64,000 nucleotides of DNA from Luteimonas sp. FCS-9. Its GTDB lineage: Bacteria > Pseudomonadota > Gammaproteobacteria > Xanthomonadales > Xanthomonadaceae. The DNA lies in contig NZ_LASZ01000009.1 in the NCBI RefSeq assembly GCF_001014645.1, positions 100,095 to 164,094 on the forward strand. The letters run 5' to 3'. Shown here piece after piece: positions 25,133-34,354 of this stretch (within the stretch, counting starts at the first letter, position 1; every line of letters begins with the position of its first letter). Position numbers and translations under genes: made by a program. The notes beneath the pieces were generated by a model. It worked only from the letters and a program-made list of their open reading frames with translations, did not search any database and had not been told where the DNA came from.

Positions 25133-27819
25133 GTGGGCTGGTGCTCGTGTGCATGCTGGCGTCGGTGGCCGCCCACGCCGCGCCACGCGGACGCGTGCTG
25201 CTCGACACCGGTTGGCGCTTCCATCGCGGCGAGGCGCCCGGCCCCGACCCGCAGCTCGACTACGACGTGCGCCCCGAGCCCGGCGACCACAGCGATGGCC
25301 AGGACGCCGACACCCGGCCCACCGAGGCGCGCCGCGTCGACGCCGGCGACCGCCGCGTGCTCAAACCCTGGATCCTGCCCAGCGGCAACGCGCTGATCGC
25401 CGATCCCGCGCGCCGCCACGTCCGTCCCGACGGCGATCCCGGCGGCGACCATCCCTTCGTCCAGGCCGGCTTCGACGACCGCGGCTGGCAGGCCGTGACG
25501 CTGCCGCACGACTGGGCGATCGCCGGGCCCTTCATCGAAGACGGCCCGCACGGCGGCATGGGCCGGCTGCCGAGCTGGGGCGTGGGCTGGTACCGCCGCA
25601 CGCTGGAGGTGGACGCCGCCGACCTCGGCCGACGCCACTATCTCGACGTCGACGGCGCGATGGCCTACGCCGCGGTCTGGCTCAACGGCCGCCTCGTCGG
25701 CGGCTGGCCCTACGGCTACAACGGCTGGCGGCTGGACCTGAGCCCGTACCTCGTCGAAGGCCGCAACCAGCTCGCGATCCGGCTCGACAACCCGCCCGAT
25801 TCCGCGCGCTGGTATCCCGGCGGCGGGCTCTATCGCAACGTCTGGCTGACCCGCACCGCGCCGGTGCACGTCGGCCACTGGGGCACGGTCGTCACCACGC
25901 CCGAGGTCTCGGCCGAACGCGCCGTCGTCGCGCTCGAGGTCGCTGTCGACAACACCGGCGACACGGCCGCCGACATCGAGGTCCGCACCGCGCTGCACGC
26001 GCTCGGCGACGACGGGCGCCCCGAGGCCACGGCGGCCGCACGGATCGACCCGACCCGGCTGCGCATCGCGCCCGGCGCCAGCGCCACCGCGCGCGGTCGC
26101 GTCGCGGTTGCTCGCCCGCGTCTGTGGGGCCCGCCGCCGACGCAGGCGCCGCACCGCTACGTCGCGATCACCACGCTGCACCGCGACGGCGAGACGATCG
26201 ACCGCGTCGAGACCGCGTTCGGCATCCGGGACCTGCGCTTCGCGCCCGACGGCCTGCACGTGAACGGCGAGCGCATCGTCGTGCGCGGGCTCAACAACCA
26301 CCACGACCTCGGCGCGCTCGGCGCGGCGTTCAACCGCCGCGCCGCGCAGCGCCAGCTCGAGATCCTGCGCGACATGGGCGCCAACGCGATCCGCATGGCG
26401 CACAACCCGCCCGATCCGCAGCTGCTTGAGTTGACCGACCGCATGGGCCTGCTGGTCGTCGACGAGATCTTCGACAGCTGGGCGCGCAAGAAGACCCCGC
26501 TCGATTTCCACCTCGTCTTCCCCGACTGGCACGAGCCCGACCTGCGCGCGATGCTGCGCCGCGACCGCAACCATCCTTCGATCGTGATGTGGGGCGTCGG
26601 CAACGAGGTCGGCGAGCAGTACACCGGCGAAGACGGTGCGGCGATCGCCCGGCGCCTGCGCGCGATCGTCGCCGAGCAGGATCCGACCCGCCCGGCGGCG
26701 GCGTCGATGAACTGGGCCAAGCCCGACGCGCCGTTCGCCGCGGTGTTCGACGTGATCCACCTCAACTACCAGGGCGAGGGGATCCGCCAGTCGCCCGAGT
26801 TCGACGGCACCGACCGCATCCGCACGCCGCCGCAGTACCCGGCCTTCCGCGCCGCGTTCCCCGACCGCCCGATCTTCAGCAGCGAGACCGCCTCGGCGCT
26901 GAGCAGCCGCGGCGTCTACCTGTTCCCGGTCTCGCCCGCGGCCAGCGGCCCGGTGCGCGAGGGCCGCGGCGGCGACGCCGCGCGCCGCCAGGTCAGCGCC
27001 TACGAACTGCACGCCGCCGACTTCGGGTCCAGCGCCGACCACGTGTTCGCGCAGCTCGACCGCCATCCGTACGTGGCCGGCGAGTTCGTCTGGACCGGCT
27101 TCGACTATCTCGGCGAGCCGACGCCGTACTACGACGCGCGCAGTTCGTATTCGGGCATCGTCGACCTGGCCGGCTTCCCGAAGGACCGCTACTGGCTTTA
27201 CCGCTCGCGCTGGCGCCCCGAGCTGCCGACGGTCCACGTGCTGCCGCACTGGACCTGGCCCGGCCGCGAGGGCCAGGTCACGCCGGTGCACGTGTTCACG
27301 TCGGGCGACGAGGCCGAGCTGTTCGTCGACGGCGTCTCGCAGGGGCGCAAGCGCAAGGGCGCGTTCGAGTACCGGCTGCGCTGGGACGACGTGGTCTACC
27401 GCCCCGGCGAACTGCGCGTGCAGGCCTACAAGGCCGGCCGCCCCTGGGCCGAGACCCGCGTGCGCACCGCCGGCGCCGCCGCCGCGCTCGACGCCGTGCC
27501 CGACCGCGGGCGCATCGCCGCCGACGGCCGCGATCTCGCCTTCGTCGCCGTGCAGGTCCGCGACGCCGCCGGCGAGCCCGTGCCCGAGGCCGCCGACCGC
27601 ATCCGCTTCCGCGTCGAAGGCGCCGCCGAACTCGTCGCGACCGACAACGGCGACCCGACCGACATGACCCCGTTCCCCTCGGCCGAACGCCGCGCCTTCA
27701 GCGGCAAGGCGCTGGCGATCGTCCGCGCCCTGCCGGGCCAGCACGGCGCCATCGTCGTCCACGCCGACGCCGACGGCCTGCAGCCGGCACGCGTCGTCGT
27801 GCGCGCCGAGGCCCTTTGA
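25078..27819 (+). CDS. Secreted GH2 beta-galactosidase-like glycosidase
   Basis: A 913-residue GH2 enzyme. The signal peptide is MLFLWRRRQG plus a REP-encoded ASRASALLR and the core GLVLVCMLASVAAHA. Next come the jelly-roll sugar-binding domain (about 35-230; VTLPHDWAIAGPF, WYPGGGLYRNVWL), an Ig-like domain, and a TIM barrel with acid/base E510 (GNEVGEQ) and nucleophile E603 (FSSETASALSS). Additional C-terminal Ig-like domains follow. A GTG at 25027 overlapping the uxaC stop is an alternative start and would put the whole REP in the protein. GH2 members of this type are usually annotated beta-galactosidase. In a glucuronoxylan operon, removal of a galactosyl or other side group is the inferred role. 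Confidence 0.87.
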   Translation: MLFLWRRRQGASRASALLRGLVLVCMLASVAAHAAPRGRVLLDTGWRFHRGEAPGPDPQLDYDVRPEPGDHSDGQDADTRPTEARRVDAGDRRVLKPWILPSGNALIADPARRHVRPDGDPGGDHPFVQAGFDDRGWQAVTLPHDWAIAGPFIEDGPHGGMGRLPSWGVGWYRRTLEVDAADLGRRHYLDVDGAMAYAAVWLNGRLVGGWPYGYNGWRLDLSPYLVEGRNQLAIRLDNPPDSARWYPGGGLYRNVWLTRTAPVHVGHWGTVVTTPEVSAERAVVALEVAVDNTGDTAADIEVRTALHALGDDGRPEATAAARIDPTRLRIAPGASATARGRVAVARPRLWGPPPTQAPHRYVAITTLHRDGETIDRVETAFGIRDLRFAPDGLHVNGERIVVRGLNNHHDLGALGAAFNRRAAQRQLEILRDMGANAIRMAHNPPDPQLLELTDRMGLLVVDEIFDSWARKKTPLDFHLVFPDWHEPDLRAMLRRDRNHPSIVMWGVGNEVGEQYTGEDGAAIARRLRAIVAEQDPTRPAAASMNWAKPDAPFAAVFDVIHLNYQGEGIRQSPEFDGTDRIRTPPQYPAFRAAFPDRPIFSSETASALSSRGVYLFPVSPAASGPVREGRGGDAARRQVSAYELHAADFGSSADHVFAQLDRHPYVAGEFVWTGFDYLGEPTPYYDARSSYSGIVDLAGFPKDRYWLYRSRWRPELPTVHVLPHWTWPGREGQVTPVHVFTSGDEAELFVDGVSQGRKRKGAFEYRLRWDDVVYRPGELRVQAYKAGRPWAETRVRTAGAAAALDAVPDRGRIAADGRDLAFVAVQVRDAAGEPVPEAADRIRFRVEGAAELVATDNGDPTDMTPFPSAERRAFSGKALAIVRALPGQHGAIVVHADADGLQPARVVVRAEAL

Positions 27820-27824
27820 TCTCC

Positions 27825-27868
27825 CTTCCCCCGCTCGCGGGGGAAGGTGCCCAAAGGGCGGATGGGGG
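27825..27868. repeat. Double-hairpin intergenic repeat, diverged copy
   Basis: CTTCCCCCGC-TC-GCGGGGGAAG is followed by GTGCCC-AAA-GGGCG and GATGGGGG. It has the same two-stem layout as the copy at 8304 but a different sequence. It lies just after the GH2 stop and ahead of the second GH10 gene, and could attenuate read-through. Confidence 0.75.
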
Positions 27869-27926
27869 GCGTTCCGTCGACGCCGCTCAGCGCTTCGCAA
27901 ACCGTACATACGAGACGCCAAACCCC

Positions 27927-29129
27927 ATGACCGCATCGACCCGCCACGCCCTGCTCGCCCTCGCGCTCGTCGCATTCACCGGCGCCGCCCACGCCGCCGG
28001 ACCACACGCGGCGCCCGCCCCCGGCACGCCCGCCGCGCAGCCGGCCGCCGCAGGCAGCCTCAAGGCCGCCTACGCGGGTGCGTTCCGCATCGGCACGGCG
28101 GTCAACGACGACATCGCCGCGGGCCGCGATCCGCGCGCGCAGGCGCTGGTGCCGCTGCACTTCGATGCGATCACCGCCGAGAACGTCATGAAGGCCGAGG
28201 TCCTGCATCCCGCGCCGGACACCTGGGACTTCGCGGCGGCCGACGCATTCGTCGACTTCGGGCAGCGCCACGGCCAGTTCGTCGTCGGCCACACCCTGGT
28301 CTGGCACAACCAGACGCCCGACTGGTTCTTCCGCGACGCCGCCGGCGCCCCGCTCGTCCCCGACGCGATGGCCGCGCGGCTGCGCGACTACGTCGCCACC
28401 GTCGCCGGCCGCTACACCGGCCGCGTGCACGCCTGGGATGTCGTCAACGAGATCGTCGGCGAGGACGGCGCGTATCGCGACACCGTCTGGACGCGCGCGC
28501 TCGGCGACGGCGACACCGTCGTGCGCGAAGCCTTCGCCGCCGCAGCGCGCGCCGCCCCCGACGCCGAGCTCTACTACAACGACTTCAACACCTGGCGCCC
28601 GGCCAAGCGCGCCGGCATCGTGCGCATGGCGAAGATGCTGCAGGACGCCGGCATCCGCATCGACGGCATCGGCATGCAGGCGCACTGGGGCCTCAACTAC
28701 CCGTCGCTGGAGGACATCGAGGCCTCGATCGACGCCTACGCCGCGCTCGGGGTCAAGGTCATGATCACCGAACTCGACATCGATGTGCTGCCGCTCACGC
28801 GCGAGGGCCAGGTGATCGGCACCGGGCTGGCGCATCCGCAGTTCCAGCTCGAGGAATTCGAACGCTACCTCGACCCCTACCCCGACGGCCTGCCCCCCGA
28901 TGTCGAGCGCCAGCTCGCGCAGCGCTACGCCGAGCTGTTCGCGCTGTTCCACCGCAAGCGCGACGTCATCGACCGCGTCACCGTCTGGGGCGTGCACGAC
29001 GGCATGTCGTGGAAGAACGACTATCCCGTGCCCAACCGCACCAACTACCCGCTGCTGTTCGACCGCGAGCGCCGCCCCAGGCCCGCGCTGGAGGCGGTGC
29101 TGGCGGTGCCGGAGGCCGTCACGCGGTAG
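27927..29129 (+). CDS. GH10 endo-1,4-beta-xylanase, secreted
   Basis: A 400-residue GH10 xylanase. The signal peptide MTASTRHALLALALVAFTGA ends near AHA-A, followed by an Ala/Pro-rich linker to about residue 43 and a full GH10 barrel. The -1/-2 subsite motifs FDAITAENVMKAE, HTLVWHNQTPDWFF and WGVHDGMSWKNDYP are canonical. Catalytic residues are E175 (acid/base, in WDVVNEIV) and E282 (nucleophile, in MITELDID). No carbohydrate-binding module is present. It closes the plus-strand run; the double-hairpin repeat upstream may reduce read-through, and no own XylR operator was seen in the gap. Products would be (methylglucurono)xylo-oligosaccharides for the receptor. Confidence 0.95.
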   Translation: MTASTRHALLALALVAFTGAAHAAGPHAAPAPGTPAAQPAAAGSLKAAYAGAFRIGTAVNDDIAAGRDPRAQALVPLHFDAITAENVMKAEVLHPAPDTWDFAAADAFVDFGQRHGQFVVGHTLVWHNQTPDWFFRDAAGAPLVPDAMAARLRDYVATVAGRYTGRVHAWDVVNEIVGEDGAYRDTVWTRALGDGDTVVREAFAAAARAAPDAELYYNDFNTWRPAKRAGIVRMAKMLQDAGIRIDGIGMQAHWGLNYPSLEDIEASIDAYAALGVKVMITELDIDVLPLTREGQVIGTGLAHPQFQLEEFERYLDPYPDGLPPDVERQLAQRYAELFALFHRKRDVIDRVTVWGVHDGMSWKNDYPVPNRTNYPLLFDRERRPRPALEAVLAVPEAVTR

Positions 29130-29161
29130 CATCGCGCGTCACGTTCTCTCCCCCGCAAGCC

Positions 29162-29701
29162 ATGGACCGCAGCACGACCTTCACGCTCGACGAGCGCGAC
29201 CACCGCCGCGGTGCGCGCGTCCACCTGCTGCGGGCGATGCGCGACCGGCGCACGCGCCTGCGCCTGACGCTGCTGTGGCTTGCCGCGACGCTCGTCGCGA
29301 CCGCATTCCTGGTGCTCCGGGACGTGCCGTGGCCTGAGGTCCTCGGCCACCTGCCATGGCTCGCGCTCGGCGTGGCGGCGGCGGTCCTCGGTTTCGCGTT
29401 CGGGCTGCCGCTGGTGCTCACGCCGCTCGTCGTGCGGCAGCGCTTCCGGCGCGAGGCGCTGCTGCGCGAGCCGGTCGTCGCGCAATGGGACGAGGCCGCC
29501 TACCGCGCGCGCCAGGGCGGCGTCGAAAGCCAGGTGGCATGGCGCACCTACGTGGCCTGCCAGGAAAGCCGGGACCTGTTCGTGTTCTTTCTCTCCGACT
29601 ACAACTTCCAACTGGTTCCCAAGCGTGCGCTCGACGCCGCGCAGGTCGACGACCTCCGGACGCTGATGGCGGCACGCTGGGCCGGCGATGTCGGCCATTG
29701 A
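29162..29701 (+). CDS. YcxB-like membrane protein
   Basis: A 179-residue protein with two transmembrane helices (about 40-60 and 66-90; LTLLWLAATLVATAFLVL and LPWLALGVAAAVLGFAFGLP), then a cytoplasmic domain with the YcxB pattern: WRTYVACQESRDLFVFFLSDYNFQLVPKRAL. The function of this family is not known. It begins 32 bp after the xylanase stop but is not related to it by function. Confidence 0.75.
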   Translation: MDRSTTFTLDERDHRRGARVHLLRAMRDRRTRLRLTLLWLAATLVATAFLVLRDVPWPEVLGHLPWLALGVAAAVLGFAFGLPLVLTPLVVRQRFRREALLREPVVAQWDEAAYRARQGGVESQVAWRTYVACQESRDLFVFFLSDYNFQLVPKRALDAAQVDDLRTLMAARWAGDVGH

Positions 29702-29823
29702 TCGGCGTGCCTAGCCGGATCGCGCGCGGGTGCGGGCCCGACGACGACGACGCATCTCGCGGCGACGACCGGCCCGCATCGTGCCGGCCGCTACACTGCC
29801 CGCCCCCCGTCCCGATTCCCGCC

Positions 29824-30564
29824 ATGTCCGATCCCGTCCGTCTCGCCCATCGCGTCGCCGAGCTGTTCGCCCTGTCGCGCAACGAGGCCGAACAGGTCAT
29901 CCGCAACGGCTGGGTGTCGGTGGACGGCGTCGTGGTCGAGGCGCCGCAGCATCGCGTGACCGACGAGCACGTGGAACTCGACCCGGCAGCGCGCACCGAC
30001 GAGGCGGTCGAACCGGCGACGCTGCTGCTGCACAAGCCGGCCGGCGTCGATGCGATCGACGGCCCGCGGCCGGCCGTCGCGCTGGCGACGCCCGACACGC
30101 GCTGGGCCGACGATCCCAGCGGCGTGCGCCTGCTGCAACGCCACTTCCACCGGCTGACGCCGCTGGTGCCGCTCGACACCGAGGCCAGCGGCCTGATGGT
30201 GCTGAGCCAGGATGGCCGCGTCTGGCGCCGGCTGACCGAGGACGCCGACCAGATCGAGCACGAGTACATCGTCGAGGTCGCCGGCACGCTCGGGCCTTAC
30301 GGCCTGGGCCAGCTCGCGCACGGCATCCGGATTGACGGTCGCATACTGCCGCCGTGCAAGGTCAGCTGGCAGAACGAGACCCGGCTGCGCTTCGCGATCA
30401 AGGGTGCGCGCGACGGCCAGTTGCGCGCGATGTGCGCGCAGGTCGGACTGGAGGTGGTGTCGATCCGCCGCCTGCGCATCGGCCGCATCGCGCTGGGCAA
30501 GGGCCCGGACGGGGCGATGCCGCCCGGCGCCTGGCGCTACCTGCCGGTCGGCGAGAAGTTCTGA
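29824..30564 (+). CDS. RNA pseudouridine synthase, RsuA/RluB/RluF family
   Basis: A 246-residue enzyme with an N-terminal S4 RNA-binding domain (residues 3-50; RVAELFALSRNEAEQVIRNGWVSVDG) and a catalytic domain whose LLLHKPAGV and PLDTEASGLMVLSQDG contain the conserved aspartate. The C-terminal blocks are RFAIKGARDGQLRAMCAQVG and SIRRLRIGRIALGKGP. It isomerises a uridine in rRNA or tRNA; the closest family is RluF-type, but the target position cannot be read from sequence. The usual GRLD is PLD here. It is convergent with the RIO kinase gene. Confidence 0.87.
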   Translation: MSDPVRLAHRVAELFALSRNEAEQVIRNGWVSVDGVVVEAPQHRVTDEHVELDPAARTDEAVEPATLLLHKPAGVDAIDGPRPAVALATPDTRWADDPSGVRLLQRHFHRLTPLVPLDTEASGLMVLSQDGRVWRRLTEDADQIEHEYIVEVAGTLGPYGLGQLAHGIRIDGRILPPCKVSWQNETRLRFAIKGARDGQLRAMCAQVGLEVVSIRRLRIGRIALGKGPDGAMPPGAWRYLPVGEKF

Positions 30565-30574
30565 AGCCGCGGCC

Positions 30575-31432
30575 CTAGTCGTCCGCGTCCGCCGCCTCGC
30601 GCCCCTGCTGGCGGATCAGCGCTTCCTGCCGCGCGTCCTCGATCGCATCGCGCACGCCGTCGACGTCGACCGCGCCGGCGTCGGGCGTGAAGCGACCGGT
30701 AAGTTCGGTGTCGGGCTGTAGCGCGCCGGCCTCGAACAGCGCCCACATCTCCTCGCCGTACCAGGTGTCGAGCAGCTCCGGCGCCGAGCGTCCCAGGTAC
30801 GCGGTGAGGTTGTTGACGTCGCGCAGCAGCATCGTGCGCGCGGCGTTGTTGCCCGATGCGCTGACCACCTGCGGGAAGTCGATCACCACCGGGCCCTGCG
30901 CGTCGACGAGCACGTTGTATGGCGACAGGTCACCGTGGATCAGGCCGCAGCACAACATCCGCACGACCTCGCGCACCAGCGCCCGGTGGTAGTCGCGCGC
31001 CTGCGCCGGCTCGGGCGCGACCTCGCCCAGCCGCGGGGCCGAGAAGCCGTCCGCATCGGTCACCAGCTCCATCACCAGCACGCCGTGCACGTAGCCGAAC
31101 GGCTCGGGCACGCGCACGCCCGCTTCGCGCAACTGGTACAGCGCGTCGACCTCGGTGTTCTTCCAGGCGGTCTCCTGCTGCTTGCGCCCGTACTTGCTGG
31201 CCTTGCCGATCGCGCGCGCCTCGCGGCTGCCGCGCACCTTGCGGCCCTCCTGGTACTGCACGCGCTGCTGGAAGCTGCGCTGCGCCATGTCCTTGTAGAC
31301 CTTCGCGCAGCGCACCTCGTCGCCGCTGCGCACGACGTACACCGCCGCTTCCTTGCCGCTCTTGAGCGGACGCACGACGGCGTCGATCACGCCGTCGTCG
31401 ATCAGTGCCTGCAGGCCTTGTGGCGTCTTCAC
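30575..31432 (-). CDS. RIO1-type serine protein kinase (PA4780-like)
   Basis: A 285-residue kinase. It begins VKTPQGLQALIDDGVIDAVV at a GTG with AGGGA upstream, as in bacterial RIO kinases; the open frame upstream of that point has no homology. The ATP-binding lysine segments are SGKEAAVYVV and CAKVYKD, the catalytic loop is LIHGDLSPYNVLV and the metal-binding aspartate is in VVIDFPQVV. A charged segment with QYQEGRKVRGSREARAIGKASKYG follows the N-lobe. It is about 10 bp from the convergent pseudouridine synthase gene. Substrates in bacteria are unknown. Confidence 0.88.
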   Translation of the reverse strand: MKTPQGLQALIDDGVIDAVVRPLKSGKEAAVYVVRSGDEVRCAKVYKDMAQRSFQQRVQYQEGRKVRGSREARAIGKASKYGRKQQETAWKNTEVDALYQLREAGVRVPEPFGYVHGVLVMELVTDADGFSAPRLGEVAPEPAQARDYHRALVREVVRMLCCGLIHGDLSPYNVLVDAQGPVVIDFPQVVSASGNNAARTMLLRDVNNLTAYLGRSAPELLDTWYGEEMWALFEAGALQPDTELTGRFTPDAGAVDVDGVRDAIEDARQEALIRQQGREAADADD

Positions 31433-31659
31433 GCGTTCCCTGTGCGGTGGTCGGCGCGGCGGGGGCCGGCCACGAGCGGGGAAGCTTCGCATGTCCGTCC
31501 GGGGGCCGCCATCGCACGGTGGCGGGCGGGCATGGCAGTGAGCGCGTCCCACGCCTAGCACATGCTTACCGGCGCGGCCCGCGTCGGCGCACGCCAAGCC
31601 CGCGATTCGCCAGTGCGCGCCGGACGTTGCATCCTGTCCGCCCCGTCACCGGAGGCCGC

Positions 31660-32703
31660 ATGCCCATGCGATTGCCCGCCCTGTTGCTCGCCCTGCCCCT
31701 GCTCGCTGCCTGCGCGAGCCCTGCGGCGCCTGCCGTCGACGCTGCCGACGGTGCGTCGCCGTTCGGCCGGCTCACGCGCTGGGACGCCGGCTTCGATGCG
31801 GTCGTCGCGCCCGACGCGCGCATCGAGCGCCTCGCCGACGGGTTCACCTGGTCCGAGGGCCCCGCGTGGATCGCCGACGGCGCCTACCTGCTGTTCACCG
31901 ACGTGCCCGAGAACCGCATGCACCGCTGGTCCGAGGCCGATGGCGTCTCGGTCTTCCTCGACCCCTCCGGCTACGATGGTCCCGACACCGACGCCCTGCG
32001 CGAGGCCGGCGCGAACGGCCTGCTCGCCGAGCCCGGCGGCACGCTGCTGCTGGCCGACTCGGGCAGCCGGCTGGTCGCGCGCCTGGACCTGGCGACCCGC
32101 CGCAAGACCACGCTCGTCGACCGCTTCGACGGCAAGCGCCTCAACAGCCCCAACGACCTCGCCCGCCGCAGCGACGGCAGCGTGTTCTTCACCGATCCGC
32201 CGTACGGCCTGTCGGGCATGAACGATTCGCCAGCGAAGGAACTCGACTTCAATGGCGTCTACCGCATCGCACCCGACGGCGGCCTGCACCTGCTCGATGC
32301 CACCGTGCCCTTCCCCAACGGCATCGCGCTGTCGCCCGACGAGCGCACGCTCTACGTCGCCAGTTCCGACCCCGAGGCGCCGGTCTGGTACGCCTACGCG
32401 CTGGACGCCGACGGCGCGGTCTCGGGACGTCGCGTGTTCGCAGACGCCAGCGACCTGATGGCCGACGATGCGCCGGGCCTGCCCGACGGCATGACGGTCG
32501 CCGCCGACGGCACCGTGTTCGCCACCGGACCCGGCGGCGTGCTGGTGTTCGCCCCCGACGGCACGCGCCTGGGCCGCATCGAGACCGGCGGCGCGATCTC
32601 CAACTGCACCTTCGGCGACGACGGCCGCACCCTGTACATGACCGCCGACGGCGTCCTCGCCCGCGTGCGCGTGCAGACACCCGGCCTCGGGTTCGCACCC
32701 TGA
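31660..32703 (+). CDS. SMP-30/gluconolactonase-like lipoprotein
   Basis: A 347-residue predicted lipoprotein (lipobox LLAAC, C18) with a six-bladed propeller of the SMP-30/gluconolactonase/LRE family. Its motifs are FTWSEGPAWIADGAYLLFTDVPENRM, LNSPNDLARRSDGSVFFTDPPYGL, FPNGIALSPDERTLYVASSD and AGLPDGMTV-type repeats carrying the metal-binding E, N and D. GGAG precedes the ATG. It would hydrolyse a sugar lactone in the periplasm; the natural lactone is not known. Two REP pairs follow the stop. Confidence 0.87.
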   Translation: MPMRLPALLLALPLLAACASPAAPAVDAADGASPFGRLTRWDAGFDAVVAPDARIERLADGFTWSEGPAWIADGAYLLFTDVPENRMHRWSEADGVSVFLDPSGYDGPDTDALREAGANGLLAEPGGTLLLADSGSRLVARLDLATRRKTTLVDRFDGKRLNSPNDLARRSDGSVFFTDPPYGLSGMNDSPAKELDFNGVYRIAPDGGLHLLDATVPFPNGIALSPDERTLYVASSDPEAPVWYAYALDADGAVSGRRVFADASDLMADDAPGLPDGMTVAADGTVFATGPGGVLVFAPDGTRLGRIETGGAISNCTFGDDGRTLYMTADGVLARVRVQTPGLGFAP

Positions 32704-32737
32704 CGGATGCCGCTTCTGCCGCTCGCGGCCTCATCCC

Positions 32738-32819
32738 GTAGGAGCGCGCTTGCGCGCGATGCCCTTTCCTTTCGACGCGATGACGCCTCACGGAGCTTCG
32801 CGCGCGAGCGCGCTCCTGC
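32738..32819. repeat. REP-like pair, copy a after the lactonase gene
   Basis: The arms GTAGGAGCGCGCTTGCGCGC and GCGCGCGAGCGCGCTCCTG enclose a centre that includes TTTCGACGCGATGACGC. The centre is nearly repeated in the next copy, indicating tandem duplication. Confidence 0.9.
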
Positions 32820-32857
32820 GAAAACGTCGTCCGGGTCCGCATCGTCCGCTTTCCCGT

Positions 32858-32940
32858 GTAGGAGCGCGCTTGCGCGCGATGCCTTTTCGCTCCGACGCGA
32901 TGACGCATCACGGATGCTTCGCGCGCGAGCGCGCGCCTAC
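32858..32940. repeat. REP-like pair, copy b after the lactonase gene
   Basis: The same two arms, with a centre closely matching copy a (GCTCCGACGCGATGACGCAT). Together the pair occupies most of the 264-bp gap between convergent genes. Confidence 0.9.
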
Positions 32941-32967
32941 GGGAGGGCGGCATGCGCCCGGGCGCGA

Positions 32968-33609
32968 TCAGATGAGCCGTTCCGAGCCCACGACGTGCGT
33001 GCCCGGCACCGCGGCGACCGCGGCGTCCAGCAGCGCCGCGGCGATGCGCGTGGCCGGGTTGATCCGCCAGCGCGGCGGCAGCAGCGGGCCGAGCGCGCCG
33101 AGCACGACGCCGGCCGAGCGCTCGCCCAGCCGGAACGCATCGCGGTCGCCGCCGATCAGGCCCGGGCGCACATACGTCAGCGATGCGAAGCCCACCGCCG
33201 CCAGGTCGCGTTCCAGTTCGCCCTTGACCCGGTTGTAGAACACCCGCGACGCCGCGTCCGCGCCCAGCGCCGAGTTCAGTGCGAACGCCCGCGCACCGTG
33301 CGCATGTACGCGGCGTGCGACGTCGAGCGGATAGTCGTGGTCCACGCGGCGGAACGCGGCCTGCGAGCCGGCGACGCGGATCGTCGTGCCGAGCGTGCAG
33401 ATCGCCGCATCGACGCGCCACCAGTCGGCGTCGTCCGGCAGCCGGTCGAAGTCCACCTGCGGCGATTGCAGCTTCGGATGCGCGGGCAGTGCGCGGCGCA
33501 CCGGCGCGGCGACCGTCGCCACGCGCGGATCGGCCAGCGCCTGCGCCAGCACGTGGCGCCCGACCAGCCCGGTCGCGCCGACCAGCAGCAGGCGCACGCC
33601 CGCGCTCAT
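32968..33609 (-). CDS. NAD(P)-binding oxidoreductase, HTATIP2/epimerase-like
   Basis: A 213-residue Rossmann-fold protein with LLLVGATGLVGRHV at residues 7-20, AAICTLGTTIRVAGSQAAFRRVDHDY, FALNSALGADAASRVFYNRVKGELE with a YxxxK-type pair, and SLTYVRPGLIGGDR. This is the pattern of atypical short-chain dehydrogenases related to HTATIP2. The substrate is unknown. It overlaps the preceding gene as ATGA, so the two form an operon. Confidence 0.82.
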   Translation of the reverse strand: MSAGVRLLLVGATGLVGRHVLAQALADPRVATVAAPVRRALPAHPKLQSPQVDFDRLPDDADWWRVDAAICTLGTTIRVAGSQAAFRRVDHDYPLDVARRVHAHGARAFALNSALGADAASRVFYNRVKGELERDLAAVGFASLTYVRPGLIGGDRDAFRLGERSAGVVLGALGPLLPPRWRINPATRIAAALLDAAVAAVPGTHVVGSERLI

Positions 33610-34262
33610 CGCGCCAGCGCCTGCAGCGCCGCGCCGACCGGGGTCTCGCCCGTGGTCAGCTCGACGATGACCTGGCGCACCGCCGGACGCTCGACCAGTT
33701 CGACCAGCGCCGCCGCGACGTCGTCGCGCGGCACCTCGCCGTACGGGATCGCCAGCCCTGCGCGCACGCGGCCGGTGCCCGGCGCGTCGGTCAGCGTGCC
33801 GGGCCGCAGGATCGCCCAGTCCAGGCCGGACGCGGCCAGGTGCACATCGGCGCGCTTCTTGGCCGCCATGTAGTGCTCGAACGTGTCGGAGACGTGGCGG
33901 CCACGCGCGGCCTCCGGGAATGCCGATACCAGCAGGAAATGCCGGACGCCTGCCTGCTCCGCCGCGGCGACGGCCAGTTCGAGCCCGCGGCCGTCGATCG
34001 CATCGATCCGTTCGGGTCCGCCCTTGCCGCCGGCGCCGGCGGTGAACACCACGACGTCGCTGTCGGCCACCAACGCGGCGAGGCCGTCGGCATCGAGTCG
34101 AGTCAGGTCGCCGGCGACCGGCGTCGCGCCGAGTGCCTCCAGTTCCGCCGCCTGCGCGGAATCGCGGTGCAGCGCACGCGCGACGTGCCCGCGGTCGGCG
34201 AGCCGCTGCGCGAGCCGGCGCCCGACCTGGCCGGCGCCGCCGACGATGAAGACCGTGGCCAT
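33606..34262 (-). CDS. NAD(P)H-binding SDR-like protein (YwnB/YhfK type)
   Basis: A 218-residue atypical SDR. TVFIVGGAGQVGRRLAQRLA is the nucleotide-binding loop, LHRDSAQAAELEALGATPVAGDLT follows, then VVFTAGAGGKGGPERIDAIDGRG and HFLLVSAFPEAARG. It resembles YhfK/YwnB-type NAD(P)-binding proteins of unknown substrate. AGGAGGAACGC precedes the ATG, a strong ribosome site. It is divergent from the remains of a LysR-type regulator. Confidence 0.85.
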   Translation of the reverse strand: MATVFIVGGAGQVGRRLAQRLADRGHVARALHRDSAQAAELEALGATPVAGDLTRLDADGLAALVADSDVVVFTAGAGGKGGPERIDAIDGRGLELAVAAAEQAGVRHFLLVSAFPEAARGRHVSDTFEHYMAAKKRADVHLAASGLDWAILRPGTLTDAPGTGRVRAGLAIPYGEVPRDDVAAALVELVERPAVRQVIVELTTGETPVGAALQALAR

Positions 34263-34354
34263 GCGCGTTCCTCCTGCGTGGATCAGCCCGCATCGTGCCA
34301 CGCGCCGGGCGGTCGCGCCGTGGCGCACGCCGAAAGACGCCGCGCCCACGCTGG

